Below, one piece after another: positions 40,496-49,067 of a stretch of 64,000 nucleotides of DNA. This DNA is from Burkholderia cenocepacia (GTDB lineage Bacteria > Pseudomonadota > Gammaproteobacteria > Burkholderiales > Burkholderiaceae): assembly GCF_900446215.1 (NCBI RefSeq), contig NZ_UAQZ01000013.1:1-64000 (forward strand). The letters run 5' to 3'. The number at the start of each line of letters is the position of its first letter. The stretch's first letter is position 1. Position numbers and translations under genes: made by a program. Under the pieces are notes generated by a model, which worked only from the letters and a program-made list of their open reading frames with translations, was not told the origin of the DNA and did not search any database.

Positions 40496-41374
40496 TCAAC
40501 GCAGGCGATCGGTATCCGCCGACGCCATCTGCCTGTCGAACAGCAGCGCCTTGAGGCGAATCAGGTCGTCGGCATCGATGTCGCCGAACGCCGCACGATG
40601 GAGCGTCAGCGCGGGCGGCGCCGGGTCGGCATGCACGGCCCGCACGGTGCCATCGAGCGCCAGCCGCTCGATGCGACCGCCGGTTTCGTACGGAAGCAGC
40701 ACGCGCAACGGCTCGCCGGTCGCTGCGATCGGCCGGTCGACGGCGATCGACAGCCCGTTCAGGCTGATGTCGTGCACCACCCCGATGCCTTCCGTCCCTT
40801 CCGCTCCGCCGCTGCAGCAGGCCGCGATGCGCACCGGCAGGCGCGGCTCCGCGCGCGTGCGCAGCCGGTCGACGAACCCTGGCGGCGACAGGACCATGAA
40901 CGGCGCGGCGCCCGACACCTGCACCGATTCGACCGTCGCGCCGAAACGCGATACCGCGGCCCGGCCGATCGCCACTGCTTCGACGTCGTCGCCGCGGGCG
41001 AAATCGAGCACGGTGGCGGGCTGCGGCTCGACGAACAGCGCACCCGCCGCGCCGACGCCGATCAGCCGGCAGCGCTGCAGCGCGCGCGTCGTGCCGACCC
41101 GGCGGCGGATGCCGATCGCGGCGCCCGCCGACAAGCCCATGCGCGTGGCGGGCGCGGCCGCCGTCGCCGACCCGCGCGGACCGGTGTCGGCGTCCTCGCG
41201 CCGGCGCACGGGGCGGAAATGGTCGAACAGGAAAGCGTGCTGAGCCGGGTCGCGCAGCGTCGTGCCGGCCGGCAGCAGCGCGGCGCCGTCTGCGTCGTAG
41301 AGGTCGAAGCCGAGCGGGATCTCGGCGGAAAGATCGTCGCGTGCGAGCACGACGTAATCGGTGGAAAGCAGCAT
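40496..41374 (-). CDS. PilZ-domain protein, YcgR-like (cyclic-di-GMP effector)
   Basis: 292 residues. The N-terminal ~170 residues form a split-barrel, YcgR-like region (IPLGFDLYDADGAALLPAGTTL; GAAIGIRRRVGTTRALQ). The C-terminal PilZ domain has RAEPRLPVR (RxxxR) and VVHDISLNGLSIAVDRP (DxSxxG), the two motifs that bind cyclic di-GMP. YcgR proteins slow flagellar rotation when c-di-GMP is high. The ATG at 41374 (MLLSTDYVVLARDDL) starts the conserved protein; no good ribosome binding site is visible, and upstream frame content is not protein-like. It stands alone next to a cell-wall gene. Confidence 0.82.
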   Translation of the reverse strand: MLLSTDYVVLARDDLSAEIPLGFDLYDADGAALLPAGTTLRDPAQHAFLFDHFRPVRRREDADTGPRGSATAAAPATRMGLSAGAAIGIRRRVGTTRALQRCRLIGVGAAGALFVEPQPATVLDFARGDDVEAVAIGRAAVSRFGATVESVQVSGAAPFMVLSPPGFVDRLRTRAEPRLPVRIAACCSGGAEGTEGIGVVHDISLNGLSIAVDRPIAATGEPLRVLLPYETGGRIERLALDGTVRAVHADPAPPALTLHRAAFGDIDADDLIRLKALLFDRQMASADTDRLR

Positions 41375-41453
41375 CGGAGAAGCGCGGAGCGACCGCGCGA
41401 GCTGTCGTGACAACTTGATTACGGCAGCATCGCGCGGAATCTGAACGGCTTCG

Positions 41454-44030
41454 TTACTGCGACGCGCCGGTCGCATCGGGCGCAGCCGGCACCGGCATCG
41501 GCGGCGGCGGCACGGCGGAAGGCGCGGCGCCGCTACCGGCGCTGCTTCCGCTCGTCGTACTGGCGCCTGCCGGCGGCTGCGCAGGCAGTTGCGACGCGCC
41601 GGACGACAGCGCCGCGGCCGATGCGGCCACTTCGGACGCCGGCACCCATTCCTCGACGATGCCGCCGGAAGCGACATCCGGCGCCGACGCAGCGGAGGCT
41701 GCCGACGCCGCGCCCTCGTCGACCTCGGCCGGGCGCTCGACACGCGGCGTCCTGACCGGCGTGGGCGCCTTCTTCGGCTCGGGCGGGAACCACGTATCGA
41801 ACAGGTCGGTCGCGCGCTCGCGCAGCGACGCGAACCAGCCCGGCGACGGTTCGGTATCGAATTTCGCCTTGGTATCGACGATCCGGGCGCGCTGCGCGCG
41901 CTGGAAGAAATCGCCGACGATCGGCAGCGCGCTGTGCGCGCCCTGCCCCCAGTAATCGCTGCGCAGCGTCACGCGGCCGTCGTCGAATCCGACCCACGCG
42001 CCGGCGACGAGGCCCGGCTGCATCAGGATGAACCAGCCGTCCGCGTTGTCCTGCGTGGTGCCGGTCTTGCCGGCCACGTCGCCGCGGATGCCGAACCGCG
42101 TGCGGATGCTGCCGCCCGTGCCGCGCGTCACGACGTCGCGCATCACGTCGAGCAGCGTCTTGTCGGTTTCGGCGTCGAGCGCGCGCTCGGGCGGCGCCGG
42201 TGCGTATTCGGCGAGCACCTCGCCCTGGCGATTCTCGATGCGCGTCACCATCTGCGGCTCGACGTACAGCCCGCCGTTCGCGATCGTCGCGTACGACGCG
42301 ACCATTTCCTTCAGCGTGACCGGGCTCGTGCCGAGCGCGAGCGACGGCACGCGTTCGAGCGGGCTTTCGCGCACGCCCATGTCGCGCGCCAGCCGCGCGA
42401 CGGCGCCCGGCCCGACCTTCTCCATCACCTGCGCGGTGATCCGGTTGCGCGACAGCGCGACCGCGTCGCGCAGCGTCATCGGTTTGCCCGTAGGCGGCAC
42501 GTCGTCGTTCGGCCGCCAGATCTCGCCGCCCTTCAGCGGGATCTCGACCGGCTGGTCGACGAACGTATCTTCCGGCTTCATCCCGTTCGCGAACGCGACG
42601 CCATAGACGAACGGCTTGAACGTCGAGCCCGGCTGGCGCCGCGCCTGCGCGACGTGATCGAACGGCTCGCGGGTGAAGTCGCGACTGCCGACCCACGCGC
42701 GGATCTGCCCGTCACGCGGATCGATCGCGAGGAAGCCGGCCTGCACGTCGGTCTTGGCCTTGCACAAGGCACGCAGGAAACCGCGATCGGCCGCGAGCAT
42801 CTTCATCGCGGCCGCGTCGTCCTTGCCGGCCTCCTGCGCGGCCTTGTACTCGGGCGATTCGCGCATGAAGGTGCGAAACACCTCGTTGTCGGTGCCGCAG
42901 CCGTCGCGGCCGCTCCACGCGTTGTTCGCGATGCCCTGCAGCTGATTGCCCTGCAACGTGAGCGCCTGCGTCGCCATCTGCTGGAGCCGCGAGTCGATCG
43001 TCGTGCGCACGATCAGCCCGTCCGAGTAGATGTTGTAGTCGTTGCGGTCGGCCCATGCGATCAGCCATTTGCGCAACTGCTGCGCGAAATGCGGCGCCGG
43101 CCCGGGCGGCTCCTTCTGGCGCTCGAAGTCGATGCGCAGCGGCCGGCGCTGCAACTGCGCGAACTGCGCCGGCGACAGCTTGCCGTACTTGACCATCTGG
43201 CCGAGCACCGTGTTGCGTCGCTGCAGCGCGCGCTCGGGGTTCAGCACCGGGTTGTAGTAGCTGTTGCCCTTCAGCATCCCGACGAGCGTCGCGCTGTCGA
43301 GCACGTCGAGTTCGTCGGCCGACTTGTCGAAATAGGTGCGCGCGGCCATCTCGACGCCGTACGCGTTGTACAGGAACGGCACCGTGTTCAGGTAGGTCTC
43401 GAGGATCTGGTCCTTGCTGTAGACGGCCTCGATCTTCAGCGCGGTGATCGCCTCCTTCACCTTGCGCGTGAGCGTCGGCGCGCGGCCGATCTCGTCCGGA
43501 TACAGGTTGCGCGCGAGCTGCTGCGTGATCGTCGAGCCGCCCTGGCGGCTGCCCGAGAACGTATGCAGCGCGGCCGACGCCGTGCGCTTCCAGTCCAGCC
43601 CGTGGTGTTCGTAGAAGCGGTGATCCTCGGTCGCGATCAGCGCGTCGATCATGCGCGGCGAGATCTGCTTGAGCGGCACCCATTCGCGGTTCGACGGCTT
43701 GAATTCGGCCAGCAGCTTGCCGTCGGCGGACAGTACCTGCGCGGGCTGGTCGACGCGCGCCTTGCGGATGTCGCCGATCCCCGGCGTGAACGGAATGAGG
43801 ACGATCACGTACCCCGCGAACAGCGCCGGCACGGCGGCGGCCGTGAGCAGCACGCCACGGCGCGTCGGGTGGCGGACATGGTGCCACGCGGTGGCGGCGA
43901 GAGGCTTGGCCCGCGCGACGGCGGCCGCCGCGACGGGTTGGGCGCGCGCGACCCATCTGGCACACAAGGCACGCACTGACGACACGTTTCGGCGATTCAC
44001 GCGGGTGGAGCTCGGCTGAAAAGGCTGCAT
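41454..44030 (-). CDS. Class A penicillin-binding protein (PBP1a-type transglycosylase/transpeptidase)
   Basis: 858 residues. An N-terminal cytoplasmic tail and one membrane helix (GVLLTAAAVPALFAGYVIVL) are followed by a glycosyltransferase family 51 domain with EDHRFYEHHGLDW and GGSTITQQLARNLY. The transpeptidase domain carries SxxK in PGSTFKPF, SRN in ALSRNRI and KTG in AGKTGTTQ. It polymerises and crosslinks peptidoglycan. The last ~110 residues form a Pro/Ala/Ser-rich tail after PEPKKAPTPVRTPR, longer than in most PBP1a. The ATG at 44030 begins the protein; longer frames are not supported. It is a single gene. Confidence 0.93.
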   Translation of the reverse strand: MQPFQPSSTRVNRRNVSSVRALCARWVARAQPVAAAAVARAKPLAATAWHHVRHPTRRGVLLTAAAVPALFAGYVIVLIPFTPGIGDIRKARVDQPAQVLSADGKLLAEFKPSNREWVPLKQISPRMIDALIATEDHRFYEHHGLDWKRTASAALHTFSGSRQGGSTITQQLARNLYPDEIGRAPTLTRKVKEAITALKIEAVYSKDQILETYLNTVPFLYNAYGVEMAARTYFDKSADELDVLDSATLVGMLKGNSYYNPVLNPERALQRRNTVLGQMVKYGKLSPAQFAQLQRRPLRIDFERQKEPPGPAPHFAQQLRKWLIAWADRNDYNIYSDGLIVRTTIDSRLQQMATQALTLQGNQLQGIANNAWSGRDGCGTDNEVFRTFMRESPEYKAAQEAGKDDAAAMKMLAADRGFLRALCKAKTDVQAGFLAIDPRDGQIRAWVGSRDFTREPFDHVAQARRQPGSTFKPFVYGVAFANGMKPEDTFVDQPVEIPLKGGEIWRPNDDVPPTGKPMTLRDAVALSRNRITAQVMEKVGPGAVARLARDMGVRESPLERVPSLALGTSPVTLKEMVASYATIANGGLYVEPQMVTRIENRQGEVLAEYAPAPPERALDAETDKTLLDVMRDVVTRGTGGSIRTRFGIRGDVAGKTGTTQDNADGWFILMQPGLVAGAWVGFDDGRVTLRSDYWGQGAHSALPIVGDFFQRAQRARIVDTKAKFDTEPSPGWFASLRERATDLFDTWFPPEPKKAPTPVRTPRVERPAEVDEGAASAASAASAPDVASGGIVEEWVPASEVAASAAALSSGASQLPAQPPAGASTTSGSSAGSGAAPSAVPPPPMPVPAAPDATGASQ

Positions 44031-44111
44031 CGTACCAAACTCGCGCGGCCGGCCGGCCCGCGGCGGCCTTGCGCCGGCACACGCGGTGCGGTTTCGCCGC
44101 AACGCTCACGC

Positions 44112-44148
44112 AAAAAAGGCGCGTGCCCCGCAACCGGAGCGACGCGCC
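44112..44148 (-). terminator. Intrinsic terminator of the hydroxyproline operon
   Basis: On the reverse strand GGCGCGT pairs with ACGCGCC around a GC-rich loop and is followed by six T residues. It lies about 68 bases after the dehydratase stop at 44216. Confidence 0.75.
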
Positions 44149-44215
44149 AAACCTGGTACGACAACCTGAACGCCGCGCGACGGGGACGCGGCAGCGGCGC
44201 GACCGACGCTGCGGG

Positions 44216-45223
44216 TCAGCGCACGAGAAACCCGTACGTGAGCGGATCGCGTTCGTCGACGATCCAGTTCGCGAACCCGCAGACATGCGCGCTGCCTTCC
44301 ACTTCCGGGATCACGGCCGGGATGTCGCCGACCGTCGTTTCGCGCAGCACGCGCCCCTTGAAGACCGTGCCGACGATCGATTCGTTGACGAGCGTGTCGC
44401 CCGCCGCGAGCAGCCCGCGCAGGTACAGCTGCGCGACGCGCCCGCCGGTGCCGGAGCCGGTCGGCGAGCGGTCGACCTCGCGATCCGCGAACACGCAGCA
44501 GTTCGCCTGCGACGAACCCGCGTGGCGCGGCGCGTTCGCGATGATCGTGCCGTAGATATGGTTGATTTCCGGGATCTCCGGATGGACGACCGGATACTTC
44601 GCGTTCGCGGCCGCCTTCACTTCCGCGCCGAAGCGAATCAGTTTCTCGACCGCCGATTCGCGCACCGGCAAGTCGAACGGCGCGCCGTCGACATAAAAAT
44701 AAAACGCGCCGCCATAAGCGATGTCGCCGCTCACGGTGCCGAACGACGGCGTGTCGACCGACACGTCGCGCTGCCAGATGAACGACGGCACGTTGACGAA
44801 GCGCACCGGCCCCGCGTGCTCGCCGTCCCACTGGACGAACGCCTCGATGAACCCGCACGGCGCATCGATGCCGACCCGCGTCTCGGGCACGGTGCGCTGC
44901 ACCCAGCCGAGTTCGACGGCCGCCGTCGACAGCGCGATCACGCCGTGGCCGCAATGGTCGCTGTAGCCCTCGTTGTGCACGAAGATCACGCCGAAATCGG
45001 CGTTCGGCGACACCGGCTCGGTCAGATAGCCGCCGTACATGTCGGCATGGCCGCGCGGTTCGAACATCAGCGCGCGGCGGATCTCGTCGGCGTGCTCCTT
45101 GAGCCACGCGCGGCGCTGGACGATCGTGTCGCCGGGCAGGCGCGGCAGCCCGCTCGTGACGATGCGGAACGCCTCGCCGCCGGTGTGCACTTCGACGGTG
45201 GACAGGGATCGGGAAATTTTCAT
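44216..45223 (-). CDS. Trans-3-hydroxy-L-proline dehydratase (proline racemase family)
   Basis: 335 residues of the proline racemase fold. The first active-site residue is Cys in SDHCGHGVIA. The second, normally Cys in SPCGTG of racemases and epimerases, is Thr here (DRSPTGSGTGG). The Cys/Thr pair is the hallmark of trans-3-hydroxy-L-proline dehydratases, which form delta-1-pyrroline-2-carboxylate and water. A periplasmic binding protein gene precedes it on the same strand, and a divergent ornithine-cyclodeaminase-family gene (47542) can reduce the product to L-proline. This is why I prefer dehydratase to 4-hydroxyproline epimerase. The ATG at 45223 starts MKISRSLSTVEVHTGGE. Confidence 0.85.
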   Translation of the reverse strand: MKISRSLSTVEVHTGGEAFRIVTSGLPRLPGDTIVQRRAWLKEHADEIRRALMFEPRGHADMYGGYLTEPVSPNADFGVIFVHNEGYSDHCGHGVIALSTAAVELGWVQRTVPETRVGIDAPCGFIEAFVQWDGEHAGPVRFVNVPSFIWQRDVSVDTPSFGTVSGDIAYGGAFYFYVDGAPFDLPVRESAVEKLIRFGAEVKAAANAKYPVVHPEIPEINHIYGTIIANAPRHAGSSQANCCVFADREVDRSPTGSGTGGRVAQLYLRGLLAAGDTLVNESIVGTVFKGRVLRETTVGDIPAVIPEVEGSAHVCGFANWIVDERDPLTYGFLVR

Positions 45224-45248
45224 GGCGGATCGAATGCGTTGAAACGAA

Positions 45249-45271
45249 GGACGGCGGCCGGGCCGCCGTCC
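45249..45271 (-). terminator. GC-rich hairpin between the binding-protein and dehydratase genes
   Basis: GGACGGCGG and CCGCCGTCC pair around a short loop. There is no T-run, so it may reduce rather than stop transcription, or protect the 3' end of the highly expressed binding-protein message. Confidence 0.5.
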
Positions 45272-45291
45272 GGTGACGGGCGATGCGGCAA

Positions 45292-46413
45292 TTACTTCGC
45301 GTACGGTTCCGGCAGGCCGTTGCGGATCACGTAGACGGTGGTCGGCGCGCCTTTCAGGTCGCCGTTCGCGTCGAACGAATAGGTGCCCGCGACGCCCGCG
45401 TAGTTCGACTTCGCGAGCTGCGCGCTCAGCTTCGCCTTGTCGGTGGTCGTGCCGGCCTTGACCATCGCGTCGGCGAGCAGCTTCATCCCGTCGTAGTAGT
45501 TGACGCCATAGACCTGCGTATCGGTGTGATACGTGTCGTGGTACTTCTTCAGGAATTCGCGGCCGGCCGCCGTCTTCTCGAGCGCGACCCCGCCCTGCGC
45601 GCAGTAGACGATCGACGCGGCCTCGCCCGCGACCTTGCCCATGTCGGCCGAGCAGATGCCGTCGCCGCCGAGCAGCTTCGCGCGCAAGCCCCGCTGCTTC
45701 ATCTGCTTGGCCATCGGCGCGCCCTGCGCCGCATAGCCGCCGAGGAAGATCACGTCGGGGTTGCTGGCCTTGATCTTGGTGAGGATGCCGAGGAAATCGG
45801 TGGCCGACGAGTTCGTGTATTCCTGGTCGACGATCTTGATGCCGTTCGCCTTCGCGACGTTCATGAACTGCTCGGCGACGCCCTGCCCGTACGCGGTGCG
45901 ATCGTCGATCACGGCGGCGGTTTTCGCGTTCAGCGTCTTCGCGGCGAACGTGGCCATCGTGCCGCCGAGCTGCTCGTCGCTCGCGCCGATCCGGAAGATG
46001 TTCTTGAAGCCCTGCTTCGTCAGCGCCGGGTTCGACGCGACCGGCAGGATCGGCACGCCGGCCGTCGAATACACGCGCGACGCCGGAATCGCGACGCCCG
46101 AGTTGTACGGCCCGAGCACCGCGACGACGCCCTTGTCGACGAGATTCTGCGCGACCTGCACGCCGGCCTTCGGGTCGGCCTGGTCGTCTTCGGAAACCAG
46201 TTTGAACGTGACGGCCTTGCCGGCGACCTTGATGCCGGCCTTGTTGAGCTCGTCCACCGCGAGCCGCGCGCCGTTTTCGTTGTCCTTGCCGTTGGCGGCC
46301 TGCGGGCCGGTGAGCGGCGCCGAATGGCCGATCATCACGACTTCCTGCGCGTGCGCGGAAGTCAGCGCGCCGGCGGCAACAGCCACCGAGAGCGCGGTCA
46401 AGAAGTGTCGCAT
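45292..46413 (-). CDS. Branched-chain-amino-acid-type ABC transporter substrate-binding protein
   Basis: 373 residues. A signal peptide (MRHFLTALSVAVAAGALTSA, cleavage near HAQE) precedes a Peripla_BP_6 (LivK-type) domain: VVMIGHSAPLTGPQAANGKD, LVSEDDQADPKAGVQVAQNLV, VLGPYNSGVAIPAS and GKTAAVIDD-like segments. It binds a small amino acid or related ligand in the periplasm; the neighbours suggest a hydroxyproline. No LivHMGF membrane genes adjoin it, so it must use a transporter encoded elsewhere. AGGAG lies seven bases before the ATG. The leader carries a perfect inverted repeat of the GntR type 12 bases upstream of the start. Confidence 0.9.
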   Translation of the reverse strand: MRHFLTALSVAVAAGALTSAHAQEVVMIGHSAPLTGPQAANGKDNENGARLAVDELNKAGIKVAGKAVTFKLVSEDDQADPKAGVQVAQNLVDKGVVAVLGPYNSGVAIPASRVYSTAGVPILPVASNPALTKQGFKNIFRIGASDEQLGGTMATFAAKTLNAKTAAVIDDRTAYGQGVAEQFMNVAKANGIKIVDQEYTNSSATDFLGILTKIKASNPDVIFLGGYAAQGAPMAKQMKQRGLRAKLLGGDGICSADMGKVAGEAASIVYCAQGGVALEKTAAGREFLKKYHDTYHTDTQVYGVNYYDGMKLLADAMVKAGTTTDKAKLSAQLAKSNYAGVAGTYSFDANGDLKGAPTTVYVIRNGLPEPYAK

Positions 46414-46424
46414 GATGTCTCCTG

Positions 46425-46446
46425 ATTGGTTTTGTGTGAAACCAAT
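46425..46446. promoter_or_regulatory. GntR-type operator candidate 1
   Basis: Perfect 8-base arms ATTGGTTT and AAACCAAT with a 6-base spacer. TGGT...ACCA dyads are the usual half-sites of FadR-subfamily GntR proteins. It starts 12 bases upstream of the binding-protein start codon, so bound regulator would block transcription or early elongation. Confidence 0.6.
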
Positions 46447-46499
46447 GTAGGACACACGTGGTCACATCGCAAGCAATTTCAAAATAATTGTCGGGATTT

Positions 46500-46517
46500 T
46501 GGTCATATTGAAGACCA
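46500..46517. promoter_or_regulatory. GntR-type operator candidate 2
   Basis: TGGTC and GACCA arms with an 8-base spacer lie between the regulator stop and the binding-protein gene, 70 bases upstream of operator candidate 1. The half-site matches that of FadR-like regulators. Confidence 0.5.
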
Positions 46518-46540
46518 GAACGACTTCGCGCGCAGGCCGG

Positions 46541-47278
46541 TCACTTCGGCGCGATGTCGCGCCGCACGCGGCGGATGTGCTGTTCGACATAGAACGCAGC
46601 CGCATCGGCATCGCCGGACACGATCGCCTCGTAGATCAGCCGGTGCTCGGACACGTAGAGCCGGATCCGGCCCGCGTCGTAGATGCCGTCGTCCTTCAGC
46701 CGCTTCCACAGCGGCTGGTCCATCGTCTTCGCGACTTCGTCCGCGATCTTCACGATCAGCGCATCGCCGGTCATCAGCGCGAGCTGCCGGTGGAACAGCC
46801 GGTCGCTCTCGTTCCACAGCGCGCGCTGGTGCGGATCGTCGACGTCGGTGATGGTTTCCATCTGCGCGAGATAGCGTTCGGCGCCGGGGTCGGCGCGGCC
46901 ATGGGCGGCCGCGAGGCGCGCGATCGCGGGCTCCAGGATCAATCGCACGTCGAGCGTCGACGTCGGGCTGAAGTCGGCCTCGGACGCCGTGTGCGGATCG
47001 CCGCGCTGCGCGAGCACGTCGAGCGGCGCCGCGACGACGTAGGTGCCCGAATTGCGTTTCGTGCACACGAGCCCTTCGTTCTGCAGCGCGCCGAGCGCCT
47101 CGCGCACCGCCGGCCGGCCGACCTGGAACAGCGCCGCCAGCTCGCGCTCGGACGGCAGCCGCGACTCGGCCGCGTAGCGCCCCGCGCGGATCTCGTCGCG
47201 GATCTTTTCGGCTACCTGCTCGTAGATCTGCAGCGGGCGGAAACCGCCTTCGGGTGAGTCGGGACGCGCGGACATCAT
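46541..47278 (-). CDS. GntR-family regulator, FCD (FadR) subfamily
   Basis: 245 residues. The winged helix-turn-helix is at ~15-80 (QIYEQVAEKIRDEIRAGRY, SRLPSERELAALFQVGRPAVREAL, GLVCTKRNSGTYV). The FCD effector domain follows, with an Asp and three His suited to a metal site (DVRLILEPAIARLAA, NESDRLFHRQLALMTG, SEHRLIYEAI, VEQHIRRVRRD). Such proteins usually bind small carboxylates. CAGGAG precedes two adjacent ATGs at 47278 and 47275. It lies between the dehydratase operon and the divergent reductase and most likely represses both; two TGGT/ACCA dyads follow the gene. Confidence 0.9.
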   Translation of the reverse strand: MMSARPDSPEGGFRPLQIYEQVAEKIRDEIRAGRYAAESRLPSERELAALFQVGRPAVREALGALQNEGLVCTKRNSGTYVVAAPLDVLAQRGDPHTASEADFSPTSTLDVRLILEPAIARLAAAHGRADPGAERYLAQMETITDVDDPHQRALWNESDRLFHRQLALMTGDALIVKIADEVAKTMDQPLWKRLKDDGIYDAGRIRLYVSEHRLIYEAIVSGDADAAAFYVEQHIRRVRRDIAPK

Positions 47279-47541
47279 CGGATGGCTCCTGCCCGTTCGC
47301 GGGCGTGGATCTGGAATGGGTTCGCACTATACCGGAGCCGCGCGGGCGGCACGGCAGCGGCGCGCTTCTGGCCAGATATTAGAACCAAAATCCCCACAGC
47401 GCTTTATTTTCTGGGTTGCAGGCGCGCCAGCAAGTGGTATAGATTCGATCCACACTGCCCTGTGTCACGGTATCCGGCAGACCTGTGGCGGGCGCGGCAT
47501 GCGTCCGCCGTTCACGCTCACCGACGCCCACGACGTACACG

Positions 47542-48477
47542 ATGACCGCCTCTTCCCCGATTCCCGTTTTCGACGCGGCCGACACGGCCGCGCTGCTCGA
47601 CTACCCGGCGCTGCTCGCCACGCTCAGGCAAGCGGTCGCCGAGTACGCGGCGGGCGACATCGTCAGCCCCGAACGCCTGGTCGTGCCGCTGCAAGGCGGC
47701 GGCGTGATGCTGTCGATGCCGTCGAGCGCCCACGACCTGGCGAGCCACAAGCTCGTCAACGTGTGCCCCGGCAACGGCGCGCGCGGGCTGCCGACGATCC
47801 TCGGCCAGGTCACCGCGTACGACGCGACGACCGGAGAAATGCGCTTCGCGCTCGACGGCCCGACCGTCACCGGTCGCCGCACGGCGGCGATCACCGCGCT
47901 CGGCATCCAGGCGCTGCACGGCGCCGCGCCGCGCGACATCCTGCTGATCGGCACCGGCAAGCAGGCGGCCAATCACGCGGAAGCGCTCGCGGCCATCTTT
48001 CCGGATGCACGGCTGCACGTGCGCGGCACGACCGCGGAGCGCGCGGCCGCCTTCTGCGCCGCTCATCGCGCGCATGCGCCGCGGCTCGCGCCGCTCGACG
48101 GCGACGCGATTTCCGAGGCGATCGACGTGGTCGTCACGCTGACCACCAGTCGCACGCCCGTCTACCGCGAAGCCGCGCGCGAAGGCCGTCTCGTGGTCGG
48201 CGTCGGCGCGTTCACCGCGGATGCCGCCGAGATCGATGCGAACACGGTGCATGGCAGCCGGCTCGTCGTCGACGATCCGGCCGGCGCGCGCCACGAAGCC
48301 GGCGACCTGATCGTCGCGCGGGTCGACTGGCAGCACGTCGCATCGCTCGCCGACGTGCTGAACGGCGTCTTCGCCCGCGGCGGCCCGCTGCTGTTCAAGA
48401 GCGTCGGCTGCGCCGCGTGGGATCTGGCCGCGTGCCGCACCGCGCGTGACGCGCTGGCCGCGCGCCGCGCCGGCTGA
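47542..48477 (+). CDS. Ornithine cyclodeaminase/mu-crystallin family protein, probable delta-1-pyrroline-2-carboxylate reductase
   Basis: 311 residues. It has the family's NAD(P)-binding Rossmann region (HGAAPRDILLIGTGKQAANHAEAL) and the substrate-side stretches SPERLVVPLQGGGVMLSMPS and VNVCPGNGARGLPTI, TVTGRRTAAITALG. True ornithine cyclodeaminases share the fold, but several members reduce delta-1-pyrroline-2-carboxylate to L-proline. The divergent dehydratase makes that very compound, so the reductase role is the better fit. The frame opens at 47485; the ATG at 47542 (MTASSPIPVFDAADT) starts the conserved part. It is divergent from the GntR gene. Confidence 0.82.
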   Translation: MTASSPIPVFDAADTAALLDYPALLATLRQAVAEYAAGDIVSPERLVVPLQGGGVMLSMPSSAHDLASHKLVNVCPGNGARGLPTILGQVTAYDATTGEMRFALDGPTVTGRRTAAITALGIQALHGAAPRDILLIGTGKQAANHAEALAAIFPDARLHVRGTTAERAAAFCAAHRAHAPRLAPLDGDAISEAIDVVVTLTTSRTPVYREAAREGRLVVGVGAFTADAAEIDANTVHGSRLVVDDPAGARHEAGDLIVARVDWQHVASLADVLNGVFARGGPLLFKSVGCAAWDLAACRTARDALAARRAG

Positions 48478-48547
48478 TCCGGCCGCGCAACCATTCCAGC
48501 CGCTCGCGCGGCATCGCCGCAACCGGATCGTCCCGGCGATTTCCCGT

Positions 48548-48577
48548 ACGCGGTGTAGGAAATGCCCTACACCGCGT
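48548..48577. promoter_or_regulatory. Perfect 12-base inverted repeat upstream of the receiver-only gene
   Basis: ACGCGGTGTAGG and CCTACACCGCGT are exact complements, separated by AAATGC. A third half-site, CCTACAC (48585-48591), follows. The dyad is centred about 85 bases upstream of the receiver-protein start codon. It looks like an operator for a dimeric regulator such as a NarL/FixJ-type protein. Confidence 0.65.
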
Positions 48578-48646
48578 CGAAGCGGCCTACACGAAGTTCC
48601 AATTCGGCCGATTTCAATTTCGGCGGCGCAACACGATACTGCCGGC

Positions 48647-49051
48647 ATGAATGCCAGCCTGTCACCCGCCGCGCTCAGGGTGTTCCTCGTCGATCACGCC
48701 GTCGCCGTTCGCCAGCGGATCGCGCTGCTCGTCGGCGCGATCCGCGGCGTTGCCGTCGTGGGCGAAGCGGAAGACGGCCAAGACGCGTGGTCGCATATCC
48801 GCAGCAGTCGCGCGGACGTGGTGATCGTCGACGTGCGGCTCGCGGACGGCAGCGGTCTCGACCTGATCGGGATGCTGTCGAAGGCCGCGCCGCGCATCGT
48901 CACGATCGTGCTGACGAACCACTCGGCGCCGGCATTCAGAGAGGCATGCGCGACGGCGGGAGCCGACTACTTCTTCGACAAGACCGTCGAATTCGACGCC
49001 GCATGCCGTGTCATCGAATCCCTGGTGCACGCTCGCGTGCGCCGCCCCTGA
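48647..49051 (+). CDS. Receiver-only response regulator
   Basis: 134 residues, a single receiver domain: the N-terminal acidic residue in VFLVDHAVAVRQRI, the acceptor Asp in VVIVDVRLADGSGLDL, Thr in IVLTNHS and Lys in FFDKTVEFDAA. The expected acidic pair DD is reduced to DH, which may weaken Mg2+ binding. There is no output domain, so it should act on a partner protein or as a phosphate sink. It begins at an ATG at 48647. The FNR-type gene follows only 16 bases later on the same strand. The inverted repeat upstream probably controls both. Confidence 0.82.
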   Translation: MNASLSPAALRVFLVDHAVAVRQRIALLVGAIRGVAVVGEAEDGQDAWSHIRSSRADVVIVDVRLADGSGLDLIGMLSKAAPRIVTIVLTNHSAPAFREACATAGADYFFDKTVEFDAACRVIESLVHARVRRP

Positions 49052-49067
49052 CGAGCCGGAGCGACTC

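Noticed and set aside
40496..41743. A longer start for the PilZ protein at 41743
   Set aside because: The extra N-terminal 123 residues are Arg/Pro-rich and overlap the penicillin-binding-protein gene; the ATG at 41374 begins the conserved region.
47385..47460. Extra GntR-type operator between the regulator and the reductase (GTGG-N12-CCAC)
   Set aside because: Arms are only 4 bases and the spacer is long; not distinguishable from chance.
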